DNA of 17,637 nucleotides from UBA920 sp964424635 (GTDB taxonomy: Bacteria > Patescibacteriota > Doudnabacteria > UBA920), in the NCBI GenBank assembly GCA_964424635.1, contig CAYRJC010000017.1:1-17637 (forward strand), read 5' to 3'. The notes under the pieces were generated by a model. The model was not told the origin of the DNA and ran no database searches. It saw nothing but the letters and a program-made list of their open reading frames with translations. The position numbers were made by a program, and so were the translations under genes. Shown here piece by piece: positions 7,514 to 16,583 of the stretch; positions within the stretch are counted from its first letter, which is position 1; each line of letters opens with the position of its first letter.

Positions 7514-8605
7514 CTAGAAAGTACCAGTAGCTATATATGTAATTGTGGTTGAATAAGAACCAGCTTCTGTAGCACCTCCGATATTAGCCAGATAGTAAGC
7601 GCTGATTGTTTCGGTGTTAGTTGGAGTAGTACGAGATACTATAGTAGTAGTTGTACTAGCTACAAATGTCCAGTCACGGTTTCCAGGGGTAGCATTATGA
7701 TCGTATCCAGTAGCAACGGTTGAACTTTGATCAACACTAAAACCCATTGCAAACTGCTCGGTTCCTTGAGTACCGTCAGCATCATCAGTAATCGAAGCTA
7801 CAGAAATAGTATTAGAACCACTGGTTAAAGTTGCGCCATTGTAAGAAAGCACATATCCGCTAGCAGCATTAGTCGCCACTGTAAGATTATGAGCACTAGT
7901 ATCAGAACTAGACCCAGTAGCAGCTCCATTAGCCCAACGAGCAGCAGATGAACTAAGACTACCAAACCCAATAGCATTATCAGAAATGGTAAATGTAATT
8001 GTCGGATCGACTGTCGCAGTAACTACTACTTGGTCATCACTAATTATATCAACTGCCAAAGTACCACTGTCACCGAACGTACCACTAATCGCAACAGTAT
8101 CAGAAGACCCTATAGCTCCATTACTAATTTGGTTGGATCCAGTCGTTTGTGAAGTAGCATTTGTACCAATTTTTATCCGTACACACCTGCCAGCAGTAAC
8201 TGTGCCTGTACCAGAAGTTAAAGTTACAGTAGTAGAACTATCACCATCAGCTCCCCAAGTAGCACCAGATGGTGATGCAGCCAATGTTTTTTCTGTAAAA
8301 GTAGCTGTAGAACAGTTGCTCGAGTCACCTTCCGCAAAGTCAATATCAGTATGAACAATATTAGTTACGTTAGTAAACCCCGCACTAAAAGTAAGTATAA
8401 TAGTTTGACCAGCTGTTACACCAGTAGGAGTAACAAATTTAATTTCATGATTAGAAGCGGTACTAGCTTTAAGACGGCTCATAATATCCGACAAGCTAGT
8501 TACCTGAGCTGCCTGCGCCTTAAGCGGAGCAATCTGGAATGACAGAACTAGTATTATTACCAACAATACTCGGACAGTCATCTGAAAATATTTTTTATTT
8601 TTCAT
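7514..8605 (-). CDS. Ser/Thr-rich secreted protein, first gene of the surface cluster
   Basis: This 363-residue protein has a signal peptide at about 1-33 (cleavage near KAQAA). The N-terminal domain (about 35-195) opens with SLSDIMSRLKASTASNHEI (37-55), recognisable from Patescibacteria secreted proteins of unknown function, and contains Cys98 and Cys141, a possible disulfide. The C-terminal domain (about 197-363) contains IGFGSLSSSAAR, then SAHNLTVATNAASGYV (237-252), and ends GSYSTTITYIATGTF, almost the same as the end of the 5260-6393 product. Thr, Ser, Ala and Gly dominate and Lys is scarce after the signal peptide. There is no anchor or LPXTG motif. Its own promoter and first place in the cluster suggest an abundant surface protein; an S-layer or filament role is possible but unproven. 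Start ATG 8605; stop TAG. Confidence 0.8.
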   Translation of the reverse strand: MKNKKYFQMTVRVLLVIILVLSFQIAPLKAQAAQVTSLSDIMSRLKASTASNHEIKFVTPTGVTAGQTIILTFSAGFTNVTNIVHTDIDFAEGDSSNCSTATFTEKTLAASPSGATWGADGDSSTTVTLTSGTGTVTAGRCVRIKIGTNATSQTTGSNQISNGAIGSSDTVAISGTFGDSGTLAVDIISDDQVVVTATVDPTITFTISDNAIGFGSLSSSAARWANGAATGSSSDTSAHNLTVATNAASGYVLSYNGATLTSGSNTISVASITDDADGTQGTEQFAMGFSVDQSSTVATGYDHNATPGNRDWTFVASTTTTIVSRTTPTNTETISAYYLANIGGATEAGSYSTTITYIATGTF

Positions 8606-8658
8606 GTTTTATGTTTTATTTCGCGCTCTTAATTCCTTTATTGAGCAAATTTTGACAA

Positions 8659-8671
8659 CACTTATGAAGTG
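8659..8671 (-). promoter_or_regulatory. Small hairpin at the 5' end of the surface-cluster transcript
   Basis: CACTT and AAGTG flank a 3-base loop just inside the predicted transcript start near 8678. A 5'-terminal stem of this kind can protect an mRNA from decay. At only 5 bp it may be chance. Confidence 0.3.
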
Positions 8672-8684
8672 CTTAATATATATA

Positions 8685-8693
8685 ATTATATCA
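8685..8693 (-). promoter_or_regulatory. Extended -10 promoter of the surface cluster
   Basis: On the minus strand TGA precedes a perfect TATAAT (8685-8690), giving an extended -10. The -35 at 17-base spacing is weak (TTTATT). The start would fall near 8678, giving a leader of about 72 bases before ATG 8605. It lies between the rpoC terminator and the first surface gene, so the cluster is transcribed separately from rpoBC. Confidence 0.6.
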
Positions 8694-8789
8694 TACTTTA
8701 CGAAAAAAATAAAGAGGAAGATTAGAAATTATATTTATTAAGTAAAATTGATTATAAAAAGCCTTAATTATATGAAATTTTAAACAATG

Positions 8790-8818
8790 TAAAACACCTC
8801 CACTGTGGAGGTGTTTTA
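8790..8818 (-). terminator. Strong terminator after rpoC
   Basis: TAAAACACCTCCA (8790-8802) and TGGAGGTGTTTTA (8806-8818) form a perfect 13-bp stem with a CTG loop, 10 bases after the rpoC stop. The GC-rich core followed by TTTTA on the minus strand is a classic intrinsic terminator. It is symmetrical enough to work in both directions. Confidence 0.9.
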
Positions 8819-8828
8819 AATAGATTAC

Positions 8829-11800
8829 TTATATAGGCAATTCTGCGGTACGCTGATTTTCCTTAGCAATATCAGGATTGAATCCAGTACCGGCAGGAAT
8901 AAGCTTACCGATAATAACGTTTTCTTTAAGTCCTTTAAGGTAATCGGTTTTTCCAGTAACAGCAGCCTCGATCAATACACGAGTGGTTTCTTGGAAAGAC
9001 GCGGCAGCAAGGAAGCTTTCTGTAGAAAGAGAAATTTTAGTGATACCCATTAACAATTGCTCAGCTTCTACCAAACCACGGCCATCTTTTTCTAATTGCT
9101 CATTGATCTCTTGCATACGAGACTTATCAATTACATCCCCTAGAACCAAGTCTGTATCGCTATTATTAGTGACTCGCATTTTGCTAAACATCTGACGAAC
9201 AATAACTTCAATATGCTTATCATGAATTTGCTGACCCTGAGAACCATAAATATCCTGAACTTCTTTTACAATATATTTTTGAGCAGCTTCTGTACCTTGT
9301 AGTTCCAAAATCTTACTTGGGCTAAGGTTTCCTTCGGTAAGTGGTTGTCCGGCATAAACCAAATCTCCATCCTTTACCAACAAAGTGAAACCAGAAGGTA
9401 CTACATACTCTACAAGATCATCACTTTCATGAACAAGCTTGATCTGACCTTCACTTACTTTAACAATTCCTGATGCAGGAGCCTTACTCAAAGCGCTAGT
9501 AGGATCGGTGAATAAACTATCCCCTACTGTTACACTACTTCCATCTTTAATTAAAACTTCGCTACCGGCAGGAATAGCAATAGTGTCTGACTTTGCATCC
9601 TGGCCTTCAACGCGGATAATATATTCTCTGCTAGTAGATTGAGTAACTGATACCTTACCAGCGATTTCGGCAATTGTTGCCATACCTTTTGGTTCGCGAG
9701 CTTCAAATAATTCTTCTACACGAGGCAAACCTTGGGTAATATCACTTACAGACGCAGATCCACCAGTGTGGAAAGTACGCATAGTAAGCTGAGTTCCTGG
9801 TTCACCAATCGCCTGAGCAGCTACGATTCCCACAGCAGCACCAAGCTCTACCATGCGGTTGAAACCTAGATCAAATCCGTAACACTGGCGGCATACTCCG
9901 CGCACTAATTTACATTTTAATACACTGCGGCAGCGTACTTCTTCAATACCAGTTTTATCAATATCAATTGCTTCTTGTTCATCTACTCCTTGATTCTTCT
10001 TAACAATCACTTTACCTTCAGCATCTTTTACATCTTCTGCTACTACACGTCCAAACAACCGGCGTTCAAAAGATTGATTCATAGCAATGCTTTCAGCGCG
10101 GCTAATAACATCAAAATCTTTAGTACCGCAATCTTCCGCATTAATAACTACGTCCTGAGCCACGTCTACCAAACGACGAGTTAAATAACCAGCGTCAGCA
10201 GTACGAAGCGCAGTATCAGACATACCTTTACGGCTACCGTGAGTAGAAATGAAATATTCCAAAATATCAATACCTTCTTTGAAAGAACCACGAATCGGCA
10301 ACTCAATAGTACGACCACCAGGGTTTACTACGAGTCCTTTCAATCCAGACATCTGGGTAATCTGAGAGAATGAACCACGAGCACCACTAGATACAAAGTA
10401 GTTTACACTTGAATGAGAAGAAACAGTTCCTACTACATCTTTAGCTATCTTACTAGAAGCATCGCCCCAAATTTCTACAACCCTACTATATCGTTCTTCT
10501 TCGGTAAGCAAACCTTCTAAGAATTGTTCTTGAGTAGATTGAACTTCTTTATCAGCTTCTGCTAGTAAAGTGTATTTAGTATCAGGAACAGTAAGATCAT
10601 CCATACCCCAGGAAATACCCGACTGCTTCATATAAGTGAAACCAATACGCTTGATTTCATCGATTAATTCGGCTGTGTTATCCAAACCAAATGCTCGATA
10701 TGATTCACGCACTAAAGCTTGTAAACCTTTTTTATCAAAGGCTTCGTTACGATAACCAAATTCTTTTGGTAAAATTTTGTTGAAAATAATTCGGCCAACA
10801 CAAGTTTCAATAATTTCATTTGTTTCCAAACGTAATTTTATCTTTGCTTGAATATGAATATGCTTATTATTATAAGCCATTATCGCTTCATCGCGATTAG
10901 TAAAGACTTTTCCTTCACCCTTCAAACCATCTCGCATAGTTGTAATATAGTAACAACCCACTACTACATCCTGAGCTGGTGTCATTACCGCATCTCCAGA
11001 CGCAGGCTTAAGCAAGTTATGAGAAGATACCATGATTTCTTTAGCCTCACGTTGAGCAGATTCGGTCAAAGGAACATGAACCGCCATTTGGTCACCATCG
11101 AAGTCAGCGTTAAAAGCAGCACATACCATTGGGTGAAGCTGGATTGCTTTTCCTTCAATCAATACTGGTTGGAAAGCTTGAAAACCAAGTCTGTGCAAGG
11201 TCGGAGCACGGTTTAATAGTACATAGTGATCTTTACTTACTTCTTCCAAAATATCCCAAACTTCGGTACGAGCTTGTTCGATTAAACGGTTAGCGCTTCG
11301 TACATTGTGAGCGTATTCTCGACCAATCAATTTAGAAATTACGAATGGTTTGAATAATTCCAAAGCCATAGCTTTAGGCAAACCACATTGGTGAAGCTTC
11401 AAATTTGGTCCAACTACAATTACTGAACGTCCAGAATAATCTACGCGCTTACCAAGCAAGTTCTGACGGAAGCGTCCTTGCTTACCTTTAAGCATATCTG
11501 CCAAAGAACGAAGTTTTCGCTTTTGACCAGTAGAAGCTGTTACTTCTTTTCCATGACGAACTGAGTTATCAATCAAAGCATCAACCGCTTCTTGAAGCAT
11601 ACGCTTTTCGTTACGAGTAATAACTTCTGGAGATTTAATTTCTAAAAGCTTCTTTAAACGATTATTACGGTTAATAACACGGCGATATAAATCGTTCAAA
11701 TCTGAAGTCGCAAAACGACCACCATCAAGTTGAACCATCGGACGTAAGTCTGGTGGAATAACAGGAAGATGTTTAATCAACATCCATTCTGGACGAACGC

Positions 11801-12701
11801 CAGAACGAACTAATGACTTGATTAATTTTAGACGGCGAGTTAACTTCTTTGCATTCTGCCCTTCCGCTACTTTTAAGTTAGCTTCTAATTCTACTGCCAA
11901 CTCTTCAAGATTTACTTCTTCTAACAAACCCTGCAAAGCTTCGGCACCAATACCTGCAGTAAATACTTGACCATACTTTAAGGACAAATCTCGATAAGCA
12001 AGCTCAGAAATAATTTGCATCTTCTTGATGCTTTTTAGCTCGCTGCGAGCCTGATCACGGATAGCTTCTAAATTCTGAATTTCTTTTTCCCACATATCTT
12101 TGATTGCAGTAAGTTCAGTATCAATTTTTGCAGCTTTAACATCACTATCACCTTTTATGTCTTGGCTCATTTGACTTTTGGTTTTTGCCAAAAGTGTTTC
12201 GTAACGGCTTTCAATCTCTTTCTTTTTACCTTTAAATTCGTTTTCAATTTGCTCTACAGTATTAGTGCGAGCTTCTTCGTCTACACCAGTGATAATATAA
12301 GCGGCAAAGTAAACTAAGCGTTCTAATTCTTGAACACCTAAATCAAGCACCAAACCCAAACGAGATGGAACACTTCGCAAAAACCAAATATGAGCAACGG
12401 GCACAGCTAATTGAATATGACCCATGCGTTCGCGACGAACACTAGACTTAGTTACCTCAACTCCACATTTATCACAAACAATATTTTTGTAACGAATGCG
12501 TTTGTATTTACCACAATAACATTCCCAGTCACGAATTGGTCCGAAGATTTTTTCATCGAACAAACCTTCTTTTTCTGGACGCTGGGTACGATAGTTAATT
12601 GTTTCAGGCTTAGTTACCTCTCCATGAGACCATCCTAAAATTGTCTCTGGTGAAGCGAGCTTGATTTTAACACCTTTAAATTCTTCAGTTTGTGTGAACA
12701 T
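8829..12701 (-). CDS. rpoC: DNA-directed RNA polymerase subunit beta'
   Basis: This 1290-residue protein is the beta' subunit, which carries the catalytic metal site of RNA polymerase. An N-terminal zinc finger has cysteines at 61, 63, 76 and 79. The active-site motif NADFDGD is at 531-537, with metal-binding aspartates 533, 535 and 537. The bridge helix is at about 815-850 (GMSDTALRTADAGYLTRRL). The second zinc site is Cys858, 930, 937 and 940, with the same 7- and 3-residue spacing as in E. coli. The trigger loop keeps Met974, Arg975 and His978. Residues of about 145-220 form a charged, probably coiled-coil insertion. The protein is shorter than the 1407 residues of E. coli but complete. 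The start ATG 12701 follows the rpoB stop by 3 bases, with the Shine-Dalgarno AAGGA inside the rpoB end. Stop is TAA, followed by a strong terminator. Confidence 0.98.
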   Translation of the reverse strand: MFTQTEEFKGVKIKLASPETILGWSHGEVTKPETINYRTQRPEKEGLFDEKIFGPIRDWECYCGKYKRIRYKNIVCDKCGVEVTKSSVRRERMGHIQLAVPVAHIWFLRSVPSRLGLVLDLGVQELERLVYFAAYIITGVDEEARTNTVEQIENEFKGKKKEIESRYETLLAKTKSQMSQDIKGDSDVKAAKIDTELTAIKDMWEKEIQNLEAIRDQARSELKSIKKMQIISELAYRDLSLKYGQVFTAGIGAEALQGLLEEVNLEELAVELEANLKVAEGQNAKKLTRRLKLIKSLVRSGVRPEWMLIKHLPVIPPDLRPMVQLDGGRFATSDLNDLYRRVINRNNRLKKLLEIKSPEVITRNEKRMLQEAVDALIDNSVRHGKEVTASTGQKRKLRSLADMLKGKQGRFRQNLLGKRVDYSGRSVIVVGPNLKLHQCGLPKAMALELFKPFVISKLIGREYAHNVRSANRLIEQARTEVWDILEEVSKDHYVLLNRAPTLHRLGFQAFQPVLIEGKAIQLHPMVCAAFNADFDGDQMAVHVPLTESAQREAKEIMVSSHNLLKPASGDAVMTPAQDVVVGCYYITTMRDGLKGEGKVFTNRDEAIMAYNNKHIHIQAKIKLRLETNEIIETCVGRIIFNKILPKEFGYRNEAFDKKGLQALVRESYRAFGLDNTAELIDEIKRIGFTYMKQSGISWGMDDLTVPDTKYTLLAEADKEVQSTQEQFLEGLLTEEERYSRVVEIWGDASSKIAKDVVGTVSSHSSVNYFVSSGARGSFSQITQMSGLKGLVVNPGGRTIELPIRGSFKEGIDILEYFISTHGSRKGMSDTALRTADAGYLTRRLVDVAQDVVINAEDCGTKDFDVISRAESIAMNQSFERRLFGRVVAEDVKDAEGKVIVKKNQGVDEQEAIDIDKTGIEEVRCRSVLKCKLVRGVCRQCYGFDLGFNRMVELGAAVGIVAAQAIGEPGTQLTMRTFHTGGSASVSDITQGLPRVEELFEAREPKGMATIAEIAGKVSVTQSTSREYIIRVEGQDAKSDTIAIPAGSEVLIKDGSSVTVGDSLFTDPTSALSKAPASGIVKVSEGQIKLVHESDDLVEYVVPSGFTLLVKDGDLVYAGQPLTEGNLSPSKILELQGTEAAQKYIVKEVQDIYGSQGQQIHDKHIEVIVRQMFSKMRVTNNSDTDLVLGDVIDKSRMQEINEQLEKDGRGLVEAEQLLMGITKISLSTESFLAAASFQETTRVLIEAAVTGKTDYLKGLKENVIIGKLIPAGTGFNPDIAKENQRTAELPI

Positions 12702-12704
12702 ATA

Positions 12705-15700
12705 TTATTCCTTTTTCTTCTTTTTAGAAGCTTTAGTTGGTTCATCAAACAATGATGGACCGCTCTGTGCGACCGTCACAGAGCTTGCTATAGCATTTTC
12801 CATAGTAGATGGATTTGAATTTGGATCTTGAGAATTTTCTGGGTCAACATCAGGCTCAGCTGTTGCGCTCATTAAGCTACCACCTTCTCCGAGAAGTTCT
12901 ACATCCAAACCTAGACTTTGTAATTCTTTAACCAATACTCGGAAACTTTCTGGAACATTTGGTTTCTTAATCGCTTCTCCCTTAACGACAGATTCGTAAG
13001 TTTTACTGCGACCAACAACGTCATCGGATTTTATTGTTAACATTTCTTGTAAAGTATGAGCAGCTCCATAACCTTCTAACGCCCATACTTCCATTTCTCC
13101 AAAACGCTGTCCACCCATTTGAGCTTTACCACCAAGCGGCTGTTGAGTAATCAAAGAGTAAGGTCCAGTACTACGAGCGTGCATCTTGTCATCAACTAAG
13201 TGATGAAGTTTTAGGAAGTACTTCATACCAACTGTTACTGGTTCATCAAACTGATCACCAGTTTTACCGTCATACAAAACCACTTTACCACTACGAGGGA
13301 TTCCAGCTTTTTCTAATTCATCTTTAATTTGTTCTTCGCTCAATCCATCCAAAACAGGAGTTGCAACCTTATAACCAAGCTTATGAGCAGCGAAACCAAG
13401 ATGGGTTTCTAACACCTGTCCCAAGTTCATACGAGACACAATACCTAACGGATTCAAAATTACATCAACAGAAGTACCGTCGGCCATGTATGGCATGTCT
13501 TCTACTGGAATAATACGAGAGATAACACCTTTATTACCGTGACGACCAGCCATTTTATCTCCAACTTGAATTTTGCGAAGTACAGCAATAGAAACTTGAA
13601 TAGATCGAATTACTCCGCTTTGCAACTTATCTCCATTGTCCCGAGAAAACTCGCGAATACTAACAACTTTTCCATACTCACCATGAGGAAGAGTAAGAGA
13701 AGTATCTTTTACATCGCGAGATTTTTCACCAAAAATTACCCGCAATAATTTTTCTTCTGCAGTTAAATCAGTTTCACCTTTTGGAGTAATCTTTCCTACC
13801 AAAATATCACCAGCTTTAACTTGTGCTCCGACTCTAATCACACCCTCTTCATCAAGGTTCTTAAGTTTTTCATCTCCAACATTTGGGATATCTCTAGTAA
13901 CAACTTCTGGACCAAGCTTAGTATCACGAACGTCAATCTTAAAATCTTCGATATGAACTGAAGTATAATAATCATCTTGTACTAATCGACTAGATAGTAA
14001 AATCGCGTCTTCATAGTTTCCACCTTCCCATGACATGAAGGCAACCAAAACATTTTGCCCAAGCGCTAGCTCACCATGCTGAGTAGAAGTACCATCTGCC
14101 AAAACATCGCCAGCCTTAACTTTCATACCTTTATCAACTCTGGCAACTTGGTTTAAAGAAGTTCCGCTGTTAGTACGAACGAATTTTAGTAAAGTGTATT
14201 CATAAGTTTTTCCAGATTCACCCTTCATAGCAATTTTCCCACTACCAACTGAGGTAATAGTTCCTGCTTCTTCAGCCAAAATTACTTGACCAGAATCACG
14301 AGCTGCCTTAGCTTCCATACCAGTTCCCACAATCGGAGCACGAGGAACAATACAAGATACGGCTTGACGTTGCATGTTCGATCCCATCAAAGCACGGTTA
14401 GCATCATCGTGTTCCAAGAAAGGAATTAATGAGGTAGTAACAGAAATAATTTGCTTTGGAGAAATATCAATACAGTCGATTTGATCAATATCAGTAATTG
14501 TTGGAGTACCATGAACACGCACAGAAGCACGTTCATCTTTAAAGTAACCATCTTCGTCAACTTCTAAGTTAGCAGTACCGATCGTTAATTTTTCTTCTTC
14601 ATAAGCATCAAGGAAGCTTACTTCTTTTGTAAGGCGGCCTTTGATTTGAAACTTTTCTAATTCATCTTCAATCTTTTGAAGCTTTTTAGCATCTGCTTCA
14701 GTAAGTTTAGTACCAGCACTAACGATCGTCTCACCAGCGCTATTTTTTACATCATATAAAGCAATCTCACCCACTCCATCTTTACCATCATTCTTAGCAA
14801 AACGCTTAACAATCTGATAAGGAGTTTCTATAAAACCAAAATCATTGATACGGGAGTAAGTAGCTAAGTGAGCCACCAATCCAATGTTTGGACCTTCCGG
14901 AGTAGTAATCGGACACAAACGACCATAGTGAGAACGGTGTACGTCACGAACTTCGAAACCAGCACGTTCGCGTGACAAACCACCAGGACCCATCGCAGAC
15001 AAACGACGCTTGTGTTCTAGTTCTGCCAAAGGATTAGTTTGGTCCATGAACTGAGATAATTGAGAGGAAGAGAAGAACTCTTGAGTTGCTGCAACGATCG
15101 GACGGACATGAATTAATTGAGCAGGAGTAACAGTTTCTAAATCAGCCAAAGACATACGATCTTTACTGATACGAGCCATACGAGCCAAACCAACACGATA
15201 ACGAGTTTGAATAAGTTCACCAACTGCTCTAATACGACGGTTTGCTAAGTGATCAATATCATCAGCTGGAGCATTGGTATTGTTTAACTTAATAATTTCT
15301 TTTATTACTGCAACCATGTCAGCTTGATCCAAAATTCTACCATCGTGATCATTAGCAAATTCTAAACGTTGATTGAATTTGTAACGACCAACTTCGGAGA
15401 TATCATAACGATCAAAATTAAAGAACATCGCATCAATCAATGAACGCGCGTTATCTACAGTTGCTAAATCACCAGGACGAATACGCTTATAAACTTCTTT
15501 ATAACCTTCGTCCGCATTAGTAGAAGCATCTTTATCTAAAGTATTTTGAATATATTTAATTTCTGGATTAGTATCTACATCCTTAAAAGCTTCGATAATT
15601 TGCTCATTAGTCTTTAATCCAAAAATACGCAACAACGCAGTTACAGGAATGCGACGCTTACGATCAATCTTTACACCAATCACACCAGCATTATCTGTAT

Positions 15701-16244
15701 CAAGCTCTAACCAAGCCCCACGATTAGGGACAATTTTTGCACCATACAAATCTTTACCTTTTGAATATTCGGATGTAAAAAATACACCTGGAGATTTGAT
15801 TAACTGAGAAACCACAACACGCTCTACCCCATTAATCACCAAAGTTCCTCGTGGAGTCATTAATGGAAAATCACCAAAATAAACATCTTGGGTCTTTGTT
15901 TTTCCAGTAACTTTATTAATAAGCTTTGCACTTACATATAGAGGGGCTTCGTAAGTAGTGTTACGTTCACGGGCAGTAATCTCATCGTATTTTGGCTTAT
16001 CGAAAAAATAATCTCCAAAATACAACTCTAGGTTTTTGCTAGTGAAATCATGAATTGGATTGATTTCAGCAAGTAATTCCTTAAGTCCATGCTCAAAGAA
16101 CCACTTATAAGAATTAAGTTGAACCTCAATTAGGTTCGGCATTTTGACAGCGTCGTGGCGCTTGCTAAAAAACTTGCGAGGATTCGAAGTTTGACCAGGC
16201 ACGACTACGCTACCAATAGCTTTTGGCTTATTTGGTGTAGGCAT
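12705..16244 (-). CDS. rpoB: DNA-directed RNA polymerase subunit beta
   Basis: This 1179-residue protein is the beta subunit, which forms the RNA polymerase catalytic core with beta'. The rifampicin pocket starts at about residue 389 with SSSQLSQFMDQ and continues through HKRRLSAMGPGG to CPITTPEGPNIGLV. His411 and Ser416 correspond to E. coli His526 and Ser531, while Met418 replaces Leu533. The active-site lysines of GDKMAGRHGNKG are 897 and 905. The end has the conserved SFRVLVKELQSLGLDVELL, then a polar extension of about 55 residues finishing in a Lys-rich tail. E. coli RpoB has 1342 residues; the shorter form here lacks its lineage-specific insertions. The start ATG 16244 follows AGGAAG at an 11-base spacing. 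The usual rplJ-rplL neighbours are absent upstream. A long structured leader precedes it. Stop is TAA. Confidence 0.98.
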   Translation of the reverse strand: MPTPNKPKAIGSVVVPGQTSNPRKFFSKRHDAVKMPNLIEVQLNSYKWFFEHGLKELLAEINPIHDFTSKNLELYFGDYFFDKPKYDEITARERNTTYEAPLYVSAKLINKVTGKTKTQDVYFGDFPLMTPRGTLVINGVERVVVSQLIKSPGVFFTSEYSKGKDLYGAKIVPNRGAWLELDTDNAGVIGVKIDRKRRIPVTALLRIFGLKTNEQIIEAFKDVDTNPEIKYIQNTLDKDASTNADEGYKEVYKRIRPGDLATVDNARSLIDAMFFNFDRYDISEVGRYKFNQRLEFANDHDGRILDQADMVAVIKEIIKLNNTNAPADDIDHLANRRIRAVGELIQTRYRVGLARMARISKDRMSLADLETVTPAQLIHVRPIVAATQEFFSSSQLSQFMDQTNPLAELEHKRRLSAMGPGGLSRERAGFEVRDVHRSHYGRLCPITTPEGPNIGLVAHLATYSRINDFGFIETPYQIVKRFAKNDGKDGVGEIALYDVKNSAGETIVSAGTKLTEADAKKLQKIEDELEKFQIKGRLTKEVSFLDAYEEEKLTIGTANLEVDEDGYFKDERASVRVHGTPTITDIDQIDCIDISPKQIISVTTSLIPFLEHDDANRALMGSNMQRQAVSCIVPRAPIVGTGMEAKAARDSGQVILAEEAGTITSVGSGKIAMKGESGKTYEYTLLKFVRTNSGTSLNQVARVDKGMKVKAGDVLADGTSTQHGELALGQNVLVAFMSWEGGNYEDAILLSSRLVQDDYYTSVHIEDFKIDVRDTKLGPEVVTRDIPNVGDEKLKNLDEEGVIRVGAQVKAGDILVGKITPKGETDLTAEEKLLRVIFGEKSRDVKDTSLTLPHGEYGKVVSIREFSRDNGDKLQSGVIRSIQVSIAVLRKIQVGDKMAGRHGNKGVISRIIPVEDMPYMADGTSVDVILNPLGIVSRMNLGQVLETHLGFAAHKLGYKVATPVLDGLSEEQIKDELEKAGIPRSGKVVLYDGKTGDQFDEPVTVGMKYFLKLHHLVDDKMHARSTGPYSLITQQPLGGKAQMGGQRFGEMEVWALEGYGAAHTLQEMLTIKSDDVVGRSKTYESVVKGEAIKKPNVPESFRVLVKELQSLGLDVELLGEGGSLMSATAEPDVDPENSQDPNSNPSTMENAIASSVTVAQSGPSLFDEPTKASKKKKKE

Positions 16245-16260
16245 CTAGAGTGTGTCTTCC

Positions 16261-16292
16261 TAACCAATCTTTTATAATATATAGATTGGTTA
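16261..16292 (-). promoter_or_regulatory. Perfect hairpin abutting the rpoB ribosome-binding site
   Basis: TAACCAATCT (16261-16270) and AGATTGGTTA (16283-16292) form a perfect 10-bp stem with a 12-base A/T-rich loop. On the mRNA the 3' arm ends in the TTA that runs straight into the Shine-Dalgarno GGAAG of rpoB. Folding would place a helix against the 30S landing site, so a role in translational control is plausible but unproven. Confidence 0.5.
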
Positions 16293-16317
16293 TTTAATGG
16301 TGAATTTTTTAAAAAAA

Positions 16318-16342
16318 TTTAGTCTAACAAAAAAAGACTAAA
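16318..16342 (-). promoter_or_regulatory. A/T-rich stem-loop in the rpoB leader
   Basis: TTTAGTC (16318-16324) and GACTAAA (16336-16342) make a 7-bp stem with an 11-base loop. On the minus strand TTTTTTT follows (16311-16317 are A on the plus strand), so it looks like a weak terminator. Its A/T content makes it much less stable than the hairpin at 16435-16474. Confidence 0.35.
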
Positions 16343-16430
16343 ATAAGCGGGATTTTTGTTTTGAAACGTAAAATTATATAAAAAGAATAGCCGCCAAAAG
16401 TCTTGAAAAAGGTAAATATTTAGTTTTAAG

Positions 16431-16474
16431 AAAAAAAAGACCCCCATTCTTGCAGAACGCAAAAAAGGGCTTTT
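16431..16474 (-). terminator. Terminator-like hairpin in the rpoBC leader (candidate attenuator)
   Basis: On the minus strand AAAAG-CCC (complement of 16467-16474) pairs with GGG-CTTTT (complement of 16435-16443), with one bulged base at 16440. Inside the loop TTCT/AGAA (near 16447-16457) forms a small inner stem. The strand then continues as an uninterrupted run of eight T (16431-16438), the layout of an intrinsic terminator. It sits about 33 bases after the predicted rpoBC start and upstream of no other gene in that direction, so it would act as an early attenuator of rpoBC. Confidence 0.6.
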
Positions 16475-16513
16475 ATAACTGCCTTAATTTCCTATATGTT
16501 TGTTCACATATTC

Positions 16514-16541
16514 ATTATAACTGTCAAGATTTTCTTGTCAA
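16514..16541 (-). promoter_or_regulatory. Consensus sigma70-type promoter of rpoBC
   Basis: On the minus strand a perfect TTGACA (16536-16541), a 16-base spacer and a perfect TATAAT (16514-16519) are present; a second TTGACA lies within the spacer at 16522-16527. The A/T-tract sequence upstream of the -35 (about 16542-16583) resembles an UP element. Transcription would start near 16507, giving a leader of about 263 bases before rpoB. Confidence 0.85.
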
Positions 16542-16583
16542 GTTTTTTTCAAAATTTTTTAAATAATGGTTTATTTTATTTAA

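Noticed and set aside
8652..8686. Plus-strand TTGACA and TATAAT between rpoC and the surface cluster
   Set aside because: The spacer is 23 bases, too long for a sigma70 promoter, and no plus-strand gene follows.
14990..15080. Possible rifampicin-resistance changes in RpoB
   Set aside because: The key pocket residues (Gln, Asp, His, Arg and Ser equivalents) are the sensitive type. Met in place of E. coli Leu533 looks like ordinary divergence.
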